Shown here: positions 35,726 to 48,999 of the stretch, one piece after another
How the letters are laid out: each line of letters starts with the position of its first letter
Numbering within the stretch: the first letter of the stretch is position 1
DNA from: Aquatica leii
Lineage: Eukaryota; Arthropoda; Insecta; Coleoptera; Lampyridae
Length of the DNA: 64,000 bases
Direction: 5' to 3'
NCBI GenBank assembly: GCA_035610365.1
Contig: CM069435.1
Location: 1,018,001 to 1,082,000, forward strand
Program-made: the position numbers and the translations under genes
Notes under the pieces: model-generated
Told to the model about the DNA's origin: nothing
Databases searched by the model: none
The model's input: the letters and a program-made list of their open reading frames with translations, nothing else

Positions 35726-37782
35726 ACTATAACGATGGAAACGTTAAAAAATGATTTTATACCCATGTAAATTAAATAAGTTTTGAGCAAGTCGGGGGCT
35801 AAAACCACAACCTAGAAACATTGTAAGGTAAACAATGTCAATGCAGATGTAAAATGCCATCAGAGTGAAACACTGGACGGCCGTGTCGCCCTTTTAGCGC
35901 TCTTCGGCAGTGAAAGAACCCTTTAGTGTACTTACACAAATGCATGGTCATTACGTAACGTTAAGAATTTTCCATCTGCCGATGCACGTCTAAATTTTTT
36001 TAACTATTGCGTCAAAAAGAGTTCAGCTGCACAGTGTGTAATAGCGTAATGTTTTAGTGTTTCAAACCGGTCTTGTTGCAATTTGGTTGTTATTGTAACA
36101 CAGTCGGTCACAATCCATTTCATCGCTTGGTTTCTGGTTCTGTTTGTAATTATTTTAGTTTGAGGATGGTCTTTAACAACGTTGTCTTTTTAGCACTTTT
36201 GGCTTGTTTCTCAGTAGTTTTAAGATACAATACACGACGTTAATAATGCGCTGCAACACTTTATAAAAACTTTTCAATTGTCTCTACTTGCAGAAAATAT
36301 AGCCACACCATATATATGTATATTGTTTTGCAATTTAATCTATAAACATGGTTCTCATTCTGTTGCTAAAAATTTGAATGTTCATTGAATCTACTTTATG
36401 CACTTTATCTATTTTTTTAATTATTTGTTAAATTAATTTCATATATTATACTAGAAGTAATTAAATTATAGCTGCACCCAAAATATTGTTCTTTATATAT
36501 ATTTTGTATATCTAGAATTGCTAGTGAAAGCTTTTCTTCTCGGCGCGACGACAAAAAAGAAAAATTAACATCGTTGCTAACAATATATTTTAACCAAGCA
36601 TATCTATTATTATAGTACTTATTTAGAAGTGCTATAGCTTTCTTCCTTTATTTATTCTGAAAAATTAGCACCGACGCGGTGGTAACCACGTATTTCTTTA
36701 TTGTTAGTGTTCAGTAGAAGAACGTTTTAGCTTTAAGTTAACTAAAAAACATTTCATTTAAATTTTTTAGCAATTACTATCAAAATATTTTAAACAAAAC
36801 GATAAACTAATAAAATTATTTCAAGTTGAAGAGGTTATCTTTTGTTTTGACTACGCGCCAAGATGTCTTCTTTTATTTTTTCCATTGCGTGCAAGCGAGT
36901 GCATCTTCCAGCACTTTTATTCGTTCTTCTTGTATTAGTCTTTAATGCTGCCAGCAAAACTACACGCCCAGCCAAAGCGTTTATTTAAAAAAATGTTGGG
37001 TATGTTTGAGCTTTAAGATACATAACCGAAAGCTCATTAACCAGCTTAACATTTGGTTGCTAGCAGCACGCTTATAATAGTATAGGTATTATTTATCAAG
37101 CTAATAAGCGTAGCTATTATTACTAAAAAAAATTAATAACAAATTAGTAACTGTAAAATGTAAGCTTTTTTTAAGACATTATGAGGATTACGCTAAAAAC
37201 GAAAATATTTTTTATGTCATTTTAAGCACAATTCAAAATACAATAATAAACAATTTTTATACATATACAAGTGTAAAATGATTGGTAAAAAAATTATGAC
37301 ATCGAATATAGCAGCTATAATTAGTTAGTTAAAACAATGCATATCATAAATTGCTAAAATACATAAGAAATATAGAAGTTATTATTAATAGCCATAGATT
37401 ATTTTAAAAGATCATTCATCGTTTGCAAACGATTTTTTTAGATCCTGTTACATTCTTGAAAACTAAAGAAATTGCAAAATCATTGGAAAACAATAGTTTT
37501 AGTTGACATTCAAAACTCGTCCTAACATAACTTTCAAAGCAATATCTAGAAAAGCTGTTCTTGTAATTCTCTAGGATTCTCTTTGATAAAAAAATATTCA
37601 GCAAGTTGTTATGTTAAAAGTATTCTGACGTAGATTGCGTATTGGATGAATTTCGTTGTGGAACGTTCTCTTGCTACATTCAGAGTATTGGTTTTTATTT
37701 TTAATGTTTTCTTGACATATGGAATTAATAAAGCAAAATAACGCCATTTTCCGGTTAATGTGAAAAGGATTGTGCCTGAAAA
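35726..37782. other. no gene seen
   Basis: AT-rich with a less biased patch at 35860-36130. No protein motif or RNA gene recognised. A 62-codon frame at 37416-37604 (minus) has no identifiable family. Confidence 0.4.
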
Positions 37783-38012
37783 TGTAACGTGCGCGTAAGA
37801 CTTTTATTTTTAAATATTTGCTTTCATCCGTGTTATGAATGGATGCATTGCTTTTAGTTCATATGTGTAATCTCCACCCCGTGTAAGGGTTAAAATCAAA
37901 CCAGCCCCTTTCTTTGTTCGTTTCTATATTTTCGTAACTAACTTAATTCTCTACCTACAGTACCAGCCTTGTCTAAATAAAAATAGCGCGAATTTCAAAT
38001 TTTATCCTAACA
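37783..38012 (-). repeat. probable 3' LTR of the minus-strand Gypsy
   Basis: Lies just beyond the end of the integrase. On the minus strand a purine-rich stretch with CAGGATGGTCGAAT precedes TGTTAGGATAAAATTTG, a common start of insect Gypsy LTRs; a possible end is CGTTACA at 37783. There is no matching 5' LTR because the element is 5'-truncated, so the limits are uncertain. Confidence 0.35.
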
Positions 38013-38119
38013 ATTCGACCATCCTGACAATGATTGCTCACAATCATAACTTAATTCTAAAATAAACATATGAAATACATAAACAAAGTAAATATGGATC
38101 TGTGAGTGAACTGCGACTA

Positions 38120-40738
38120 TTAAGTGTTCCTCACCCACGGTTTCATTCTACTAGACTCAATAATTTCTTTATAGGGTGTCTGTGTTACTTCAAATCCCTC
38201 TAGATCTTCAATATAATATCGGGCATGTGCCAATACCTTCTTTACAACATACGGACCTCGATATTTAGGTAACAATTTTTTGTTTACTCCTGCAGTGCTG
38301 TCGGTATTGACAATCATATCCAAATCATCTACTGCGTATTTAGAAGGTGTCTTATGTTTCCCATCAAAATATTGTTTACTGTATTCCTGTGACTTTTCAA
38401 TGTTAGAGTTTGCAGTGTCTCTAATTTGTCTCAAATCTCGATTGGATTCTTCTAAAACTACTGCTTTTCCTAAAAGATAACGCTCATCGCCTATTTGATT
38501 CGTTCCAAATAGCAAAATACTAGGTGAAAACCCTGTCGATTTGTTAATAGTGTTATTGATTGGATATTCTGCTTCTCCTATGATTTCATCCCAATCGTCT
38601 CGGCTGTTTGACAGTTTGGCAAGCATTGGCGTCAGTATACGATTAACGCGCTCGATTTGACCATTTGCTGTGGGCGTACCTGTAGCAATTAGGATCAACC
38701 CAATTCCGTTCTCTACCAAGAAATTTCTGAATGATTCCGAGGTAAAACTTGATTCTCGATCTGTAATTATTCTTACAGGTTTACTATACGCTTGGAAATA
38801 GTTTGACAAGTGCTTTTGTATTTGTAGTTTTACATGAATATAGTCTCATGAACTTTGTGAATCCATCTACGATTTCAAAAATGAATTTATAGTTTGATTT
38901 TGACTTTTCAAGTGGATCGTAATGATCTAGATGGACCGTGTGAAAAAGTAAGTTTCCCTTTTTTATACTGTATAATGACCCTTCTGGTTTTCCATAGACA
39001 GGTGAGTATACTATACATTTAATGCAATTGTTTATATATTCTTTGATTACAGATCTTGCCCCTGGAAACCAATAATTCCTTAACATTACTTCTGACGTCT
39101 TTTCCACGCCTTGATGTCCCATTTTGTCGTGACTTAGAACTAAAATATTATTTCTCATCTTCTCAGGCACAAAGAATAAAAGTTTGTCGTTGTATTTTTT
39201 ATAAACTAATCCATCTCGTAGTTCAAACTGCTTGTCCTCTTCAACCTCTAGTTTCTTTCTTATTCTAACTATTGCGGCATCTGAACTTTGCAATATTGAC
39301 AAATTTTTGGAAAAACTTCTTTCTTCAACAATGTATATTTCGGTACATCTGCTCAAAGCATCAGCATGTTTCATTCGGTCCCCACTTCGGTGTTCCACTT
39401 AAAATGAATAATTGTTTAAAATGAAAGGCCATCTTAATATCCTGGCATTTGTAGATTTTCTCTCGAGGGTTTACTTAAGGTCTTTACAGTCAGTGACTAT
39501 CTTAAAATTTACTCCACTAAGATAGATTTAAAACCTTTCTAGTGCATACACAATAGCTAATGTCTCGAATTCAAAACTATGATACTTAGATTCTACAGCA
39601 TTTGTTCTGCGGCTAAAATAAAATATTGGATGAAATTTTCCGTCAAACTGTTTTTGCATTAATACAGCACCAAATCCATTAGAGCTTGCGTCGCAATAAA
39701 GTTGTGTTTCGGCATGCGGTGAGTATAATGATAGAATAGGTTTGGTGGATAAACATTCCTTTAACTGATTAAAGCATCTCTTTTTTTTTAACTGAAATTC
39801 AGCATTTTTTTTCAGAACGTCATATAATGGTTTAGCTACCTCTGCGAAATTTTTTACGAAACGGCGAAAATACGATACCAATCCCAAGAAACTTTGTAAC
39901 TGTCGAACGTTCTGCGGTACTGGATAGTTCAAAACGGCAATAATATTGTCTTCGCTAGAAATTATTCCTTCCTCCGATACAATGTATCCCAAATATTGTA
40001 CTTTTGTATCTAAGAAGTGACATTTATCTAATCTGAGGTACAATAAATTATTTACCATAACGTCGAACACTCCTTTTAGCATCTCAAAATGTTCTTCTAT
40101 CGTCGTGGTAGCAATAAGCAAATCATCCATATAAATTATCAAATTATTTCCTTCAACTAAATCTCTGAAGGCTTGAGATACAAATCTTACAACCGTTGCT
40201 GGACTGTTCTTTAATCCAAAAGGCATTTTCGTATATTCAAACTGACCAAATTCAGTAACAAAGCTTGTGAGTGGAATGAAGTCTTCTTCCAAAGAAGTAT
40301 GATGGAATGCATTCTTTAAATCTAATTTGCTGAAAAGTTTCTTACCCTGAAGTTTATCTAATTGATTTTGAATTGATGGTATTGGATAATTGTCACGAAG
40401 TGTAATTCCATTCAAGGTTCGGTAATCAACACACATACGTGCTTTCCCATTCTTTTTCGACACTAGGACTACTGGTGAGCTGTATGGTGAGACACTTTTT
40501 CTCACAATTCCTCGCTCAACAAGATCCTTTACAATAACATTTATATTTTCTTTATCCTTGTAAGACATACGCCTTGGCCTAAAGAAAAAGTGACTGTGAT
40601 TACTCTGGACATTAATTTTCATTAAAATTAGTTACTGGCATACTAGGTATTACAGTTTGTTCATAATGTTCTACAAATAATTGTTGCAACTGTGCTTTAG
40701 CTGCATTATCATTTACACCTATACTTAAAGTTTAATTC
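38120..40738 (-). pseudogene. Ty3/Gypsy pol (RT, RNase H, integrase), 5'-truncated
   Basis: Minus strand, in three main frames. 40622-39528 is RT and RNase H: MCVDYRTLNGIT, FSKLDLKNAFHH, KMPFGLKNSPATVVRF, IIYMDDLL (catalytic YMDD), FLGLVSYFRRFV, and the RNase H start LYCDASSNGFGAVL. 39398-38784 holds HRSGDRMKHADALSR and the integrase zinc region with HDKMGHQG. 38809-38120 continues the integrase core with RIITDRESSF and NGQIERVNRI, then a C-terminal segment. Upstream of 40622 the frame shifts and is readable to about 40738 (QLFVEHYEQTVIPSMPVTNF), where the element is cut. Gag and protease are absent. It is distinct from the macro-domain Gypsy. Confidence 0.92.
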
Positions 40739-42481
40739 TTTAATTATTAATTTACTTATACTGACATATTGTACTACCATAATTTTATGTACGATGTGTT
40801 GCTTGCCCTCCAGGGCTTACGTTATTGACTGTAATATTTATCTTAATTCTGTCTTGTTTCGTTTTTAACCTCTTTTTTACCTTGTTAAAAATAAACGTAT
40901 TTGTTGTTATAGCCTGTGTTTTGTCATTTGTTCTCTTTTAGTGTTCTACAGATTATAACGGTATCTGCTAGTAATAGGTTTTGACTGTTTTGGCGCTTTT
41001 TTATGTACTTTATAATTAGCACACCGAGACCTGCGATGCTTTCTCCAAATAGTATTGAGTTGGTTGCCTGGTTTTAACTTACAAGTAAAAAAGCTCGTAA
41101 CAAATTGGCATGTATAATTTACACCAAATCATTAAAATAAAAATGTAGTGGTAGAAAACTGTCCATATAAATTTTATTTTACGACAATGTAAATGGAAAA
41201 AAAAACTTTTAGCCATAGGTAAATGTATGTGACGGATCAAAACTGTTATAAAACGCTATCTACATGTAATAAAAAAATTAATTAATGGAATTATTTACAC
41301 AATTTTATACAATATGTTGTTGTTTTATTATGTTTATTGCAAACGGGTTTGTTGCAGTTTTAACATTAATTGGAAGCGTTTTTTTGTTTTCAATGCTGTC
41401 TAATGCTACTCTTCGAAATAATGTATTATAATCTAACAATTTTTATTTTTCCTGACAAATCTGGCTCAATTTGTGACGTACTTGGTTGCAAAGTGACTAC
41501 AAGATGAACTTCTTGTTTAAAACATACGTTTATCGATTTGTGACTACGTGATAACACAATTCTTCGCCAAACTGCCTTAAAGAAACTCAACGCCTATTTT
41601 ATGACAAGAACCACCGTCCAAGCATCTGATCTATTGTGTCTACGTCAATTTTTGTGTTATTGTAATAATCAATAATGTTTAGCAAATAAACTTTTTGTAT
41701 CAGGGTGTATAGTAGATAACAAAATCGTAACATTTTCATGAAAACCGGATAATGAAATTAAGAATTATTTCTGTTAGTATATACGCTATATTTTTTATAA
41801 AGTTTTTAACAAAACGTGTGCTAAATATAAATTGGTAAAAAATATTATCGATTGATAAATTTCTTCCAAATCATTTGTGCGCAGCAACAAAATCCTTTAA
41901 AAACGTTCCTCTTGAGTGACTTCTTGTCGTGTACCCCCTGTACAAATTTAATCTTACTATTTTTGGTATTGTCAATCCACCAAACCGTTATGGTATATTT
42001 AGCTGATTTTGATGGGATGTGCTGAGCTCACGTATTTATGTATAAAATTCGATCGTTTTAAGAGACTCTAGGTCAAAGTTATTGGCATAAGGATTAAAGA
42101 AAATATCAAAGTTTAGAGAAAAGAAAAACAAACCCAGAAGAATAAATTCTTTTATATTTACTAGCTAAAACTTTTTTAAAAAAAGTGTTACTGGGAATCA
42201 GTCAACAGAATCTTGGAGGCTTCTTTAACGTCGATTGTAATTTGACTAACTAAAAAAACTGATCCTAATAAAACTCTTTCAAAATAGGTATTTCAGAAGT
42301 GTCAGATGAGTTTGACATGTAGCGGGCCTAGAAAGCAAAAAACTTACATGTAGGTTATAGATTCAGTAAAATTGTAAAGATAAAAAAATGGTAAACGTTT
42401 TTAAATCTTATTTAACCTTGAAATTTATTTACAGAAGGCATTCTGAGGAGAAAAACTCGACAGACCAAACTAAATAAATAC
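40739..42481. other. no gene seen
   Basis: AT-rich spacer upstream of the minus-strand Gypsy. No 5' LTR matching the candidate at 37783-38012 was found, and no other motif. Confidence 0.4.
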
Positions 42482-42817
42482 ATGATTATAAGCGACTTTC
42501 GGCTTAGACCGCGCCGTAGTTAAACACCCAGACTTAGACTTGGTCCTAGTCTCTTCTTGAGAGCCAAAACAAGAAGTAGAACTTACTGTATTGTCGTTCG
42601 TGAACCCAAACAAACTGACGTTTTGCAAGACATTGCAGCTTGCATCTTCAGAGTGGTAAATGTCCAGTGACCCAACATGAGTTTGGGTTCACGAATGACA
42701 ATACGGCAAAGACCAAGTTCTACTTCTTGTTTTGTCTCTCAAGAAGAGACTAGGACCAAGCCTAAGTCTGGATGTTTAACTTAGACACGGTCTAAGCCAA
42801 AAGTCGCTTATAGTCAT
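42482..42817. mobile_element. 336-bp long-arm foldback element
   Basis: Two arms of about 135 bp in inverted orientation, around 90% identical by eye. The left starts ATGATTATAAGCGACTTTCG and the right, read inverted, starts ATGACTATAAGCGACTTTTG. Arms share GGCTTAGACCG, CAGACTTAG, CCTAGTCTCTTCTTGAGAG and AAACAAGAAGTAGAACTT. The unique centre is about 65 bp. A truncated end of the same family lies at 62540-62580. Non-coding. Confidence 0.85.
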
Positions 42818-42939
42818 AAACATAACAACTGCGAAAGCTTAAGATTTTATAAATAAATATAGCTCCAAATAATAGGTACCTATACCTATTATTATTATAT
42901 TACTGAAAATTTTGGTTATGTTTACAAATCCAATCCAAA

Positions 42940-44536
42940 AGATTCAAGGACGTTATTAAAAACCCCTAGAAATGTTGAAATTGAAGAAATTTGTAATGGT
43001 CAATATTGCCTCTGCGCTAGAATATTTTAAAACAAAAGCAAATAAGAAAATCGAATTACTTGTAAATATAGATGGACTTCCATGGTCGAGATCATCGACA
43101 GCTTGTCTTTGGCCAATTTTGGTCTCTGAAATGTCTTTGGATAAAGTCTTCATGGTTGGTGCTTTTTTTGAAAATGAAAAACCAAGGGACTCAAATCGGT
43201 TTCTTAAAAAAAAATGTTAATGAGATTAAAATACTTACATCCAATGGTTATAAAGGTGGTGATAAATTGTTCAGTGTATGTGTAAAAGTATTAATCTGCG
43301 ATGTCCCAGCAAAGTCATTTGTGTTAAAAGTTAAAGGTCATGGGGGTTATAATAGTTGCTCAAAATGTACAATAGAAGGAAAGTACTTAGATGGTCAATG
43401 TTGTTTTCCTATTAAAGCTACTTTATGCCCCAAAAGATGTGAGTCCAATTTTAGAAACAGAAAATATGATGATTATCAAACTGGTGAAACCATTTTAACG
43501 GAATTGCATAATTTCGATTTTATTTCAAATGTGCCTCTTGATTACATGCATCTAGTATGTTTAAGCGTTATGAAAAAAATAATCTGGCTGCTACTGAAAG
43601 GCCCTTTACAAAATAAAATACCATCAAGTACTGTTAAATTAATAGATGAAAAACTTTTGTCGTTAAGAAGTAGTATTCCTGCTGATTTTGTGAGAAAGCC
43701 AAGACCTATAAAACATTTTAAATTGTGGAAAGCATCAGAACTTCGTCAGCTTCTATTGTATACAAGGCCTGTTGTTTTTAAGGGAATCCTAGAAACCAAA
43801 CTTTATGAAAATTTCCTTGTATTGCATGTTGCTATGTCAATTTTAGTAAATGCTAATTTAGTGAAGCATTCTGTCAATCTTAATTATGCAAAGGACCTAC
43901 TAATTTTTTTGTACGTTCCTTTTAACTCATTTATGGAGAAAAATATGTGTCTCATAATGTACATAATTTAATACATATTGTAGATGATGTAATCACACAT
44001 GGTCCTTTAGACAGTTTTAGTGCATTTAAATTTGAGAATTATATGGGAACTATAAAAAGAAAAATTCGAAAAGCTGAGCAACCATTACAACAACTTATGA
44101 AGAAATATGAAGAAGAATTCTCTCTTTCTTCTCAAATATCTTCAAGTCCCAGTGCCTTAAATAAATTGCGTTTAGGAGGACCATTGCCCAAAAAATATTC
44201 AAATATTCTTGACATCAAACAATATACTAACCTTAATATCCGCAACTTTTCATTTAAATGTAATGATGAAAAAAATAATACGTGTGTTATAAAAAATGGA
44301 CAAGTTGTTACCATAATGAATATCTTTTTAACTGCAACAGATAAATTAATTTAAGGTAAACTATTTAATAACGCTAAACATTTGTATCAACATCCATCTA
44401 GCTCATGTAATATTGACATTCAAGTTTTAAAGGAGTCTTCAAATTTAAATGTATGCAATATAGAAGATATAAAGGTGAAAGTTTGAAAAATGCCCTTTGG
44501 TAGAGATGTTGTTGTTTTTCCTTTACATCATAATTA
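42940..44536 (+). pseudogene. EnSpm/CACTA-like transposase, frameshifted
   Basis: Reads across three frames. 42972 to about 43205: VNIDGLPWSRSS, LWPILVSEM, VGAFFENEKP, then a frameshift in a nine-A run. To about 43930: VLICDVPAKSFVLKVKGHGG, CSKCTIEG, LDYMHLVCLSVMKKIIWLL, KLWKASELRQLLLYT. After another shift near 43930: YVSHNVHNLIHIVDDV, GPLDSFSAFKFENYM, to 44354, and readable to about 44536. The LNIDGLP, CDxPA, KGHxGY, LDYMHLVCLG and FSAFxFEN blocks are those of the transposase carried by animal EnSpm-type elements. Terminal CACTA repeats were not found. Confidence 0.8.
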
Positions 44537-44599
44537 ATCGATAATTAAGGTTACAATATTATTAATATTACTTATATCAAAAGTTATAAGATAAGAATA

Positions 44600-44905
44600 G
44601 TGTCTGGCCAAATTACTTAAATCAAATTAATATTACCAAAGCTATAGCTGTTCAGAAACATGCCAAACCAACATGGACTGTGCATAAAATAATACGTATT
44701 ATGGGAACAGCTAGTAAGTTTATTTTTAATTAAGCAATATTTTGTAGTAACTGCGTAACTTATTTTTATTTAGATACATATGAAGAAGGCATGAGTAAAC
44801 TGCGATTAACTGTGAAATTTTCAGACATTGAGTCTGAAACTGAAAGCATAATGAGAAAACGCAGACACGGATGTGTCTGTAAAAAAATACTTAATAACAC
44901 TTGAA
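44600..44905 (+). pseudogene. possible DUF4806-like companion gene fragment
   Basis: Two pieces joined by what looks like an intron. The first, 44600-44715, reads VWPNYLNQINITKAI then PTWTVHKIIRIMGTASK. A GTAAGT donor, an AT-rich gap and a TTTATTTAG acceptor follow. The second, 44772-44905, reads TYEEGMSKLRLTVKFSDIES and ends in a basic stretch. A W...YxxAxxKL...SD pattern resembles proteins with DUF4806, often found next to EnSpm-type transposases in insects; that association is from memory and needs a profile search. Confidence 0.45.
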
Positions 44906-45014
44906 ATAAAAATAGGTAATAACAATTATTAAAAATTTTTAACCGATGTTCAATATTTTGTCCTTCAACTTTGATACAATGGCTAACTTTTCTCTTTAAA
45001 CTCTGAAAAAAATT

Positions 45015-45115
45015 CAAATTTACAATTGGTGTCAACGGAATGTATAAGTAAAAAAAAATTTTTTTTTAATTTTTTTTATACATTCCGTTGACACACCATA
45101 AAAATTGTAAATTTA
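45015..45115. repeat. ~100-bp foldback
   Basis: Arms AAATTTACAATT-GGTGT-CAACGGAATGTATAA (left) and its inverted match with a few indels (right) flank an A/T tract. Non-coding hairpin-forming element. Confidence 0.65.
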
Positions 45116-45228
45116 AAGTTTTAATTAATGACTAATTCGTTTAGTTTAAGTGCATATAACGTATTTAAGTATTTTAATTGTAATTCTTAAATGTTAACAC
45201 AACACAACCTAAAATTTAGTGATTTGGC

Positions 45229-45280
45229 CTGATGAAGTCGTCACTTCAAGACCACGAAACGTCGCCGTAATTACGACATC
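45229..45280 (+). ncRNA. hammerhead-ribozyme-like motif
   Basis: Core CTGATGA (45229-45235), stem II GTCGTC/GACCAC (45237-45242 with 45250-45255, one C-C mismatch), GAAA (45256-45259), then stem III GTCG/CGAC (45261-45264 with 45274-45277) and ATC at the expected cleavage position. These are the conserved elements of a hammerhead, in order. Stem I is not convincing from the flanks, so activity is doubtful. Penelope-like retroelements are known to carry such motifs, and one lies at the end of this window. Confidence 0.5.
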
Positions 45281-45670
45281 TACGGTTGTTTAATAAAAAT
45301 CTACATCTAATATCGAAAGCTGTAAGAAGAGAAAATAATAACTGAAAAAACTAATTATAGGTGGTAATACGAAATTCAAAGCAAATTCAGTTAGTTGTTA
45401 TATACGTGTGTAATGATAATGATAATATGTTCTTTTATTTAATTATATTATTAAAATAAACTACAGCATTAACTGTAATTATATACGTATGCTTATTTAT
45501 TAACATTATATTAACGCAATTGTGAGTAATACCTAAATAATTGTTATTAAAATAAAAATAATATTAATGAATACGAAAATGTAATTATGATACTCATTAA
45601 TAAGTGAAGTATTTAACACCTTAAACAAAAAAAAAGAATGTGACTATGTGAACAAAAATTTAAATAAACT

Positions 45671-46168
45671 AAATTATATTGGCACAAATATTTATTTTCA
45701 CACCGGAAAAATCTGTTTGATAGTATCATTTATATTTAAACGAAATTAAAGTATAAAAGTTTCACTTTATTTATAAATAATTTTGCACATACAGCGAAAT
45801 ATTAATAGTACCTATGTAAAATTGTTTTTATAAAATCAGTAATTAGATTATTATTTACAATTTACCTTAATTTTCTACGTTCAAAATTTTGCTATCAATA
45901 AGTATCTATATAAAATTATAGAAAGAAATGTGTGTTTTTTTTTATTCGGATAAAAATATAAATACGGTCATAAAAGTAATACTATTTTCTTATGCTTTGA
46001 GAAATCCATGTAAAATTTAGTAATGGTAATCCCTTTTTTATTTACAAGACAAAAGAACATAACTTCAAGGTATATTTACAAGTATAAATACTGGTAATAC
46101 TATTAGAATGTGACTGAAAATGCGGTAATGTTCAGTTTAGGGACATTTTCAATAACCATGGCTGTACA
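45671..46168 (-). repeat. dispersed ~490-bp repeat, copy 2 (inverted)
   Basis: Reverse complement of the repeat at 6272-6762, similar over its full length. Non-coding, class unknown. Confidence 0.7.
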
Positions 46169-48960
46169 TTAGACAAGCTTCTGCTTGCTTTAAGAGGTAG
46201 ATGCCAACTCAAAGAGAATAAAAGTTTGTTTAGCATTAAATTTGCTGTTTTTTAAGTCGTTACATAATTTATTTTTTGTGTAATAATAGCGTCAGTTATT
46301 TTTAATTTGTGTCATAATATATTTTGTAGTTTTTGCAGTTTGTGCTAAATTCCAGCTGTCGTCTTTTGTAGTTATTAATCAAACATTTTATTACTGTAGT
46401 TTAACTTAACATTTTAAAGAATTTTATAGTTGCAAATACGGATCCATACGCTCAAATACAAGTCGACCAAATTATATCAGGTCTTAATAAAAATTGTACA
46501 ATTTGTGAATTTTTATTATATAATGCGTTGCCACATACCGTATTTAAACTATTTCATTCAAAAAAATAATTTTCTTTTATTATAATACAATTTTTGTATA
46601 CTTATTAGAATTTTCAAATTTTTTTAACAAAAATTAAGCATATCAGTTAGGATGGCATGCATCGCTATGGTTAAAGCATTTAATGAACTACAGAAATTAT
46701 TTCCGTTGAATATTTATTTATTTAATAGAGAATTTGAGTGCTACTGTTTGCCCTAAGTGTATTTAAGAACCTGTTCATCATCAATAAGTTTTAAACCAAA
46801 CTTAGTTAAAATTCTAGTCAACAGTTTCTTTAAGTTATGAGTAACACTTTAAATGCACCCTAAGCTTATAGTAAACTTCAGTCATGTTTCACTGCGGACA
46901 TAAGGATCTGTAACGTCCGGTCTGTAATATCGGCCTGCATACAGGATGATCACCTAGAATATATTTTGATGCATCCTGTCGCGGTGATCAAGGAATAATC
47001 TATATCCTCGACGCAATGAACAGCAAATACCAATGCACCTTGACTTACAATTAATGCTTGCTTGTACGTGCGGCGTAAGCTTATTTTATATTTATTCCAG
47101 TAGACCATTGTAGTTGGTATTTGTTAAACAATAAAAAGAAAATCGTTGATTTATTTTATCGACTGACCCACCTGATCTAACGCTAAACACGTACCATTGA
47201 AGAGCGTGCTTTATGGCAGCTGAACTCAATGACCGGTCGAAAGTGGACATATTCCAATGTCAAACTATTGGTTATTTAACATTGTAGTAGTCGTTATAAT
47301 TATATCATTGTTGTTTATAAATGTTAACCGTTGCAATTTATAATTAAACAAAAACGAAAGTTGGTGGAAGCGCCGGTTGTGGTGATTACTCCAGGAACAG
47401 ATACGTCACGTATTTATATTATTTAAAATAATATAACTGTTAATAATTTGTGTCTAATTTTCTATTGTTTATTTGAAACCTTTAGTCTCTTTTCAGGCGC
47501 TTTTGTACTATTGTTCTTTAAAGGCTCAATAACAACAGGCATTTGTAACTGATTGAGATTTCATACAAAATTCTTTCAAAACTAATACGTGGAACAAAAG
47601 GACATTAACAAGCACGACGAATCCTGTCTGTTAAAATATCCAGGTACTCATTGTTTCAAGGTATCATCTGGGATATTTTTACAAAGGCGGTGTAATTCAA
47701 AGAAACTTAACCGTAAATTTTAATATAGATCTTCGCCAATATGTAGCATTACATGTTTGAACACGATTTTCCTTTAATATGTCTGCGAAACAAAGATGGT
47801 TTTGATCATGAAAAGAATATATAGTTAATAATAATTCTTCTATTATTATAATTACGTGATATTGCGATAGAGTCGTATGCCGGCAATACTACAAAACGCA
47901 ACGACAAATCATTAATCAGGACAGTTCGCACAACCTTCGACCTTATATAATAACCATTACTAATTGTTGCAATTGCAGACGTTCCACATTATGTCAGGTG
48001 GTTTAAAACGTGATTGTACATTTATACAAGTTATTTTGATGCGTGTATACGTAAGTGTGAAAACGCCAAAATTTGCAATTTTAAGTTTCGGTCAAACTTT
48101 TTCATTAATAAATGCAGTCATATTATGTTCAAAATTTAATTATGAAAACCAAATAGAAAGACGTTTATTTGTTAGATGTTATTGACAAGTAAATTATGAT
48201 TTGATTGGTAGAATTCATTTTTACAATTTTATCTTTAGCAATAACTAATCAACGCATTTAATTTGCATAATTTTTTATTCACTTTCCAATAGAAAACTTT
48301 ATTGGAAAAAATTACACTTACATAACCGTTGTTAACAAGCCACCCATAATGTTTAAAAAATTATAAAGCTTTACAAATAAATGCGTTAAGATGTACAGTA
48401 ATCTACGTCGCCATTGTTGTAAATAACATATTACTATTATATCCTATTAGAAAGTTATTTATGCTGCATGTGCAATCGTCGTAACCTGTTTATATGCATA
48501 TTTCACTTAGACTCACGCAGTGAACAAAATTAACACTAGATAAACGAGTATTATAATATTTACTACGACAAAATGTGTCAATTGTTATATATTTTATAAA
48601 TAAATATTCACTTTCTATTAAACATATACTAAATTATTGATTATTTTGTAAGATGACTTTAATATATACAGAAATCGAAGACCTATAGACTAATTTATTA
48701 ATGAATGTATTGCTTTGGCTTTTGACATGCACGATTAGGAAACCTATTTTGATCTCTTTTATTTAAATTAAAAAGTCTCATGCTGAGTCTAGCTTTTTAT
48801 TTTCAAATATTGAATTAAATTATAAAAAGCGTTTTTAAATAATAATAATAACAATAGTAGTTATTTTAATTGCAAAAATAATTACTGAAAATAAATTTAA
48901 GCTTTTAGATTACTGAAAAAAAATTTTTTTTGCGTTTAAAACTCCACATGTATATCTAAC
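46169..48960. other. no gene seen
   Basis: A less AT-rich patch at 46860-47300 holds no recognisable motif. A 73-codon frame at 47964-48185 has no recognisable family. No RNA gene found. Confidence 0.4.
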
Positions 48961-48999
48961 TATATTCCAATTTGTGATTTAAAGATGGGCAAGGATAGA

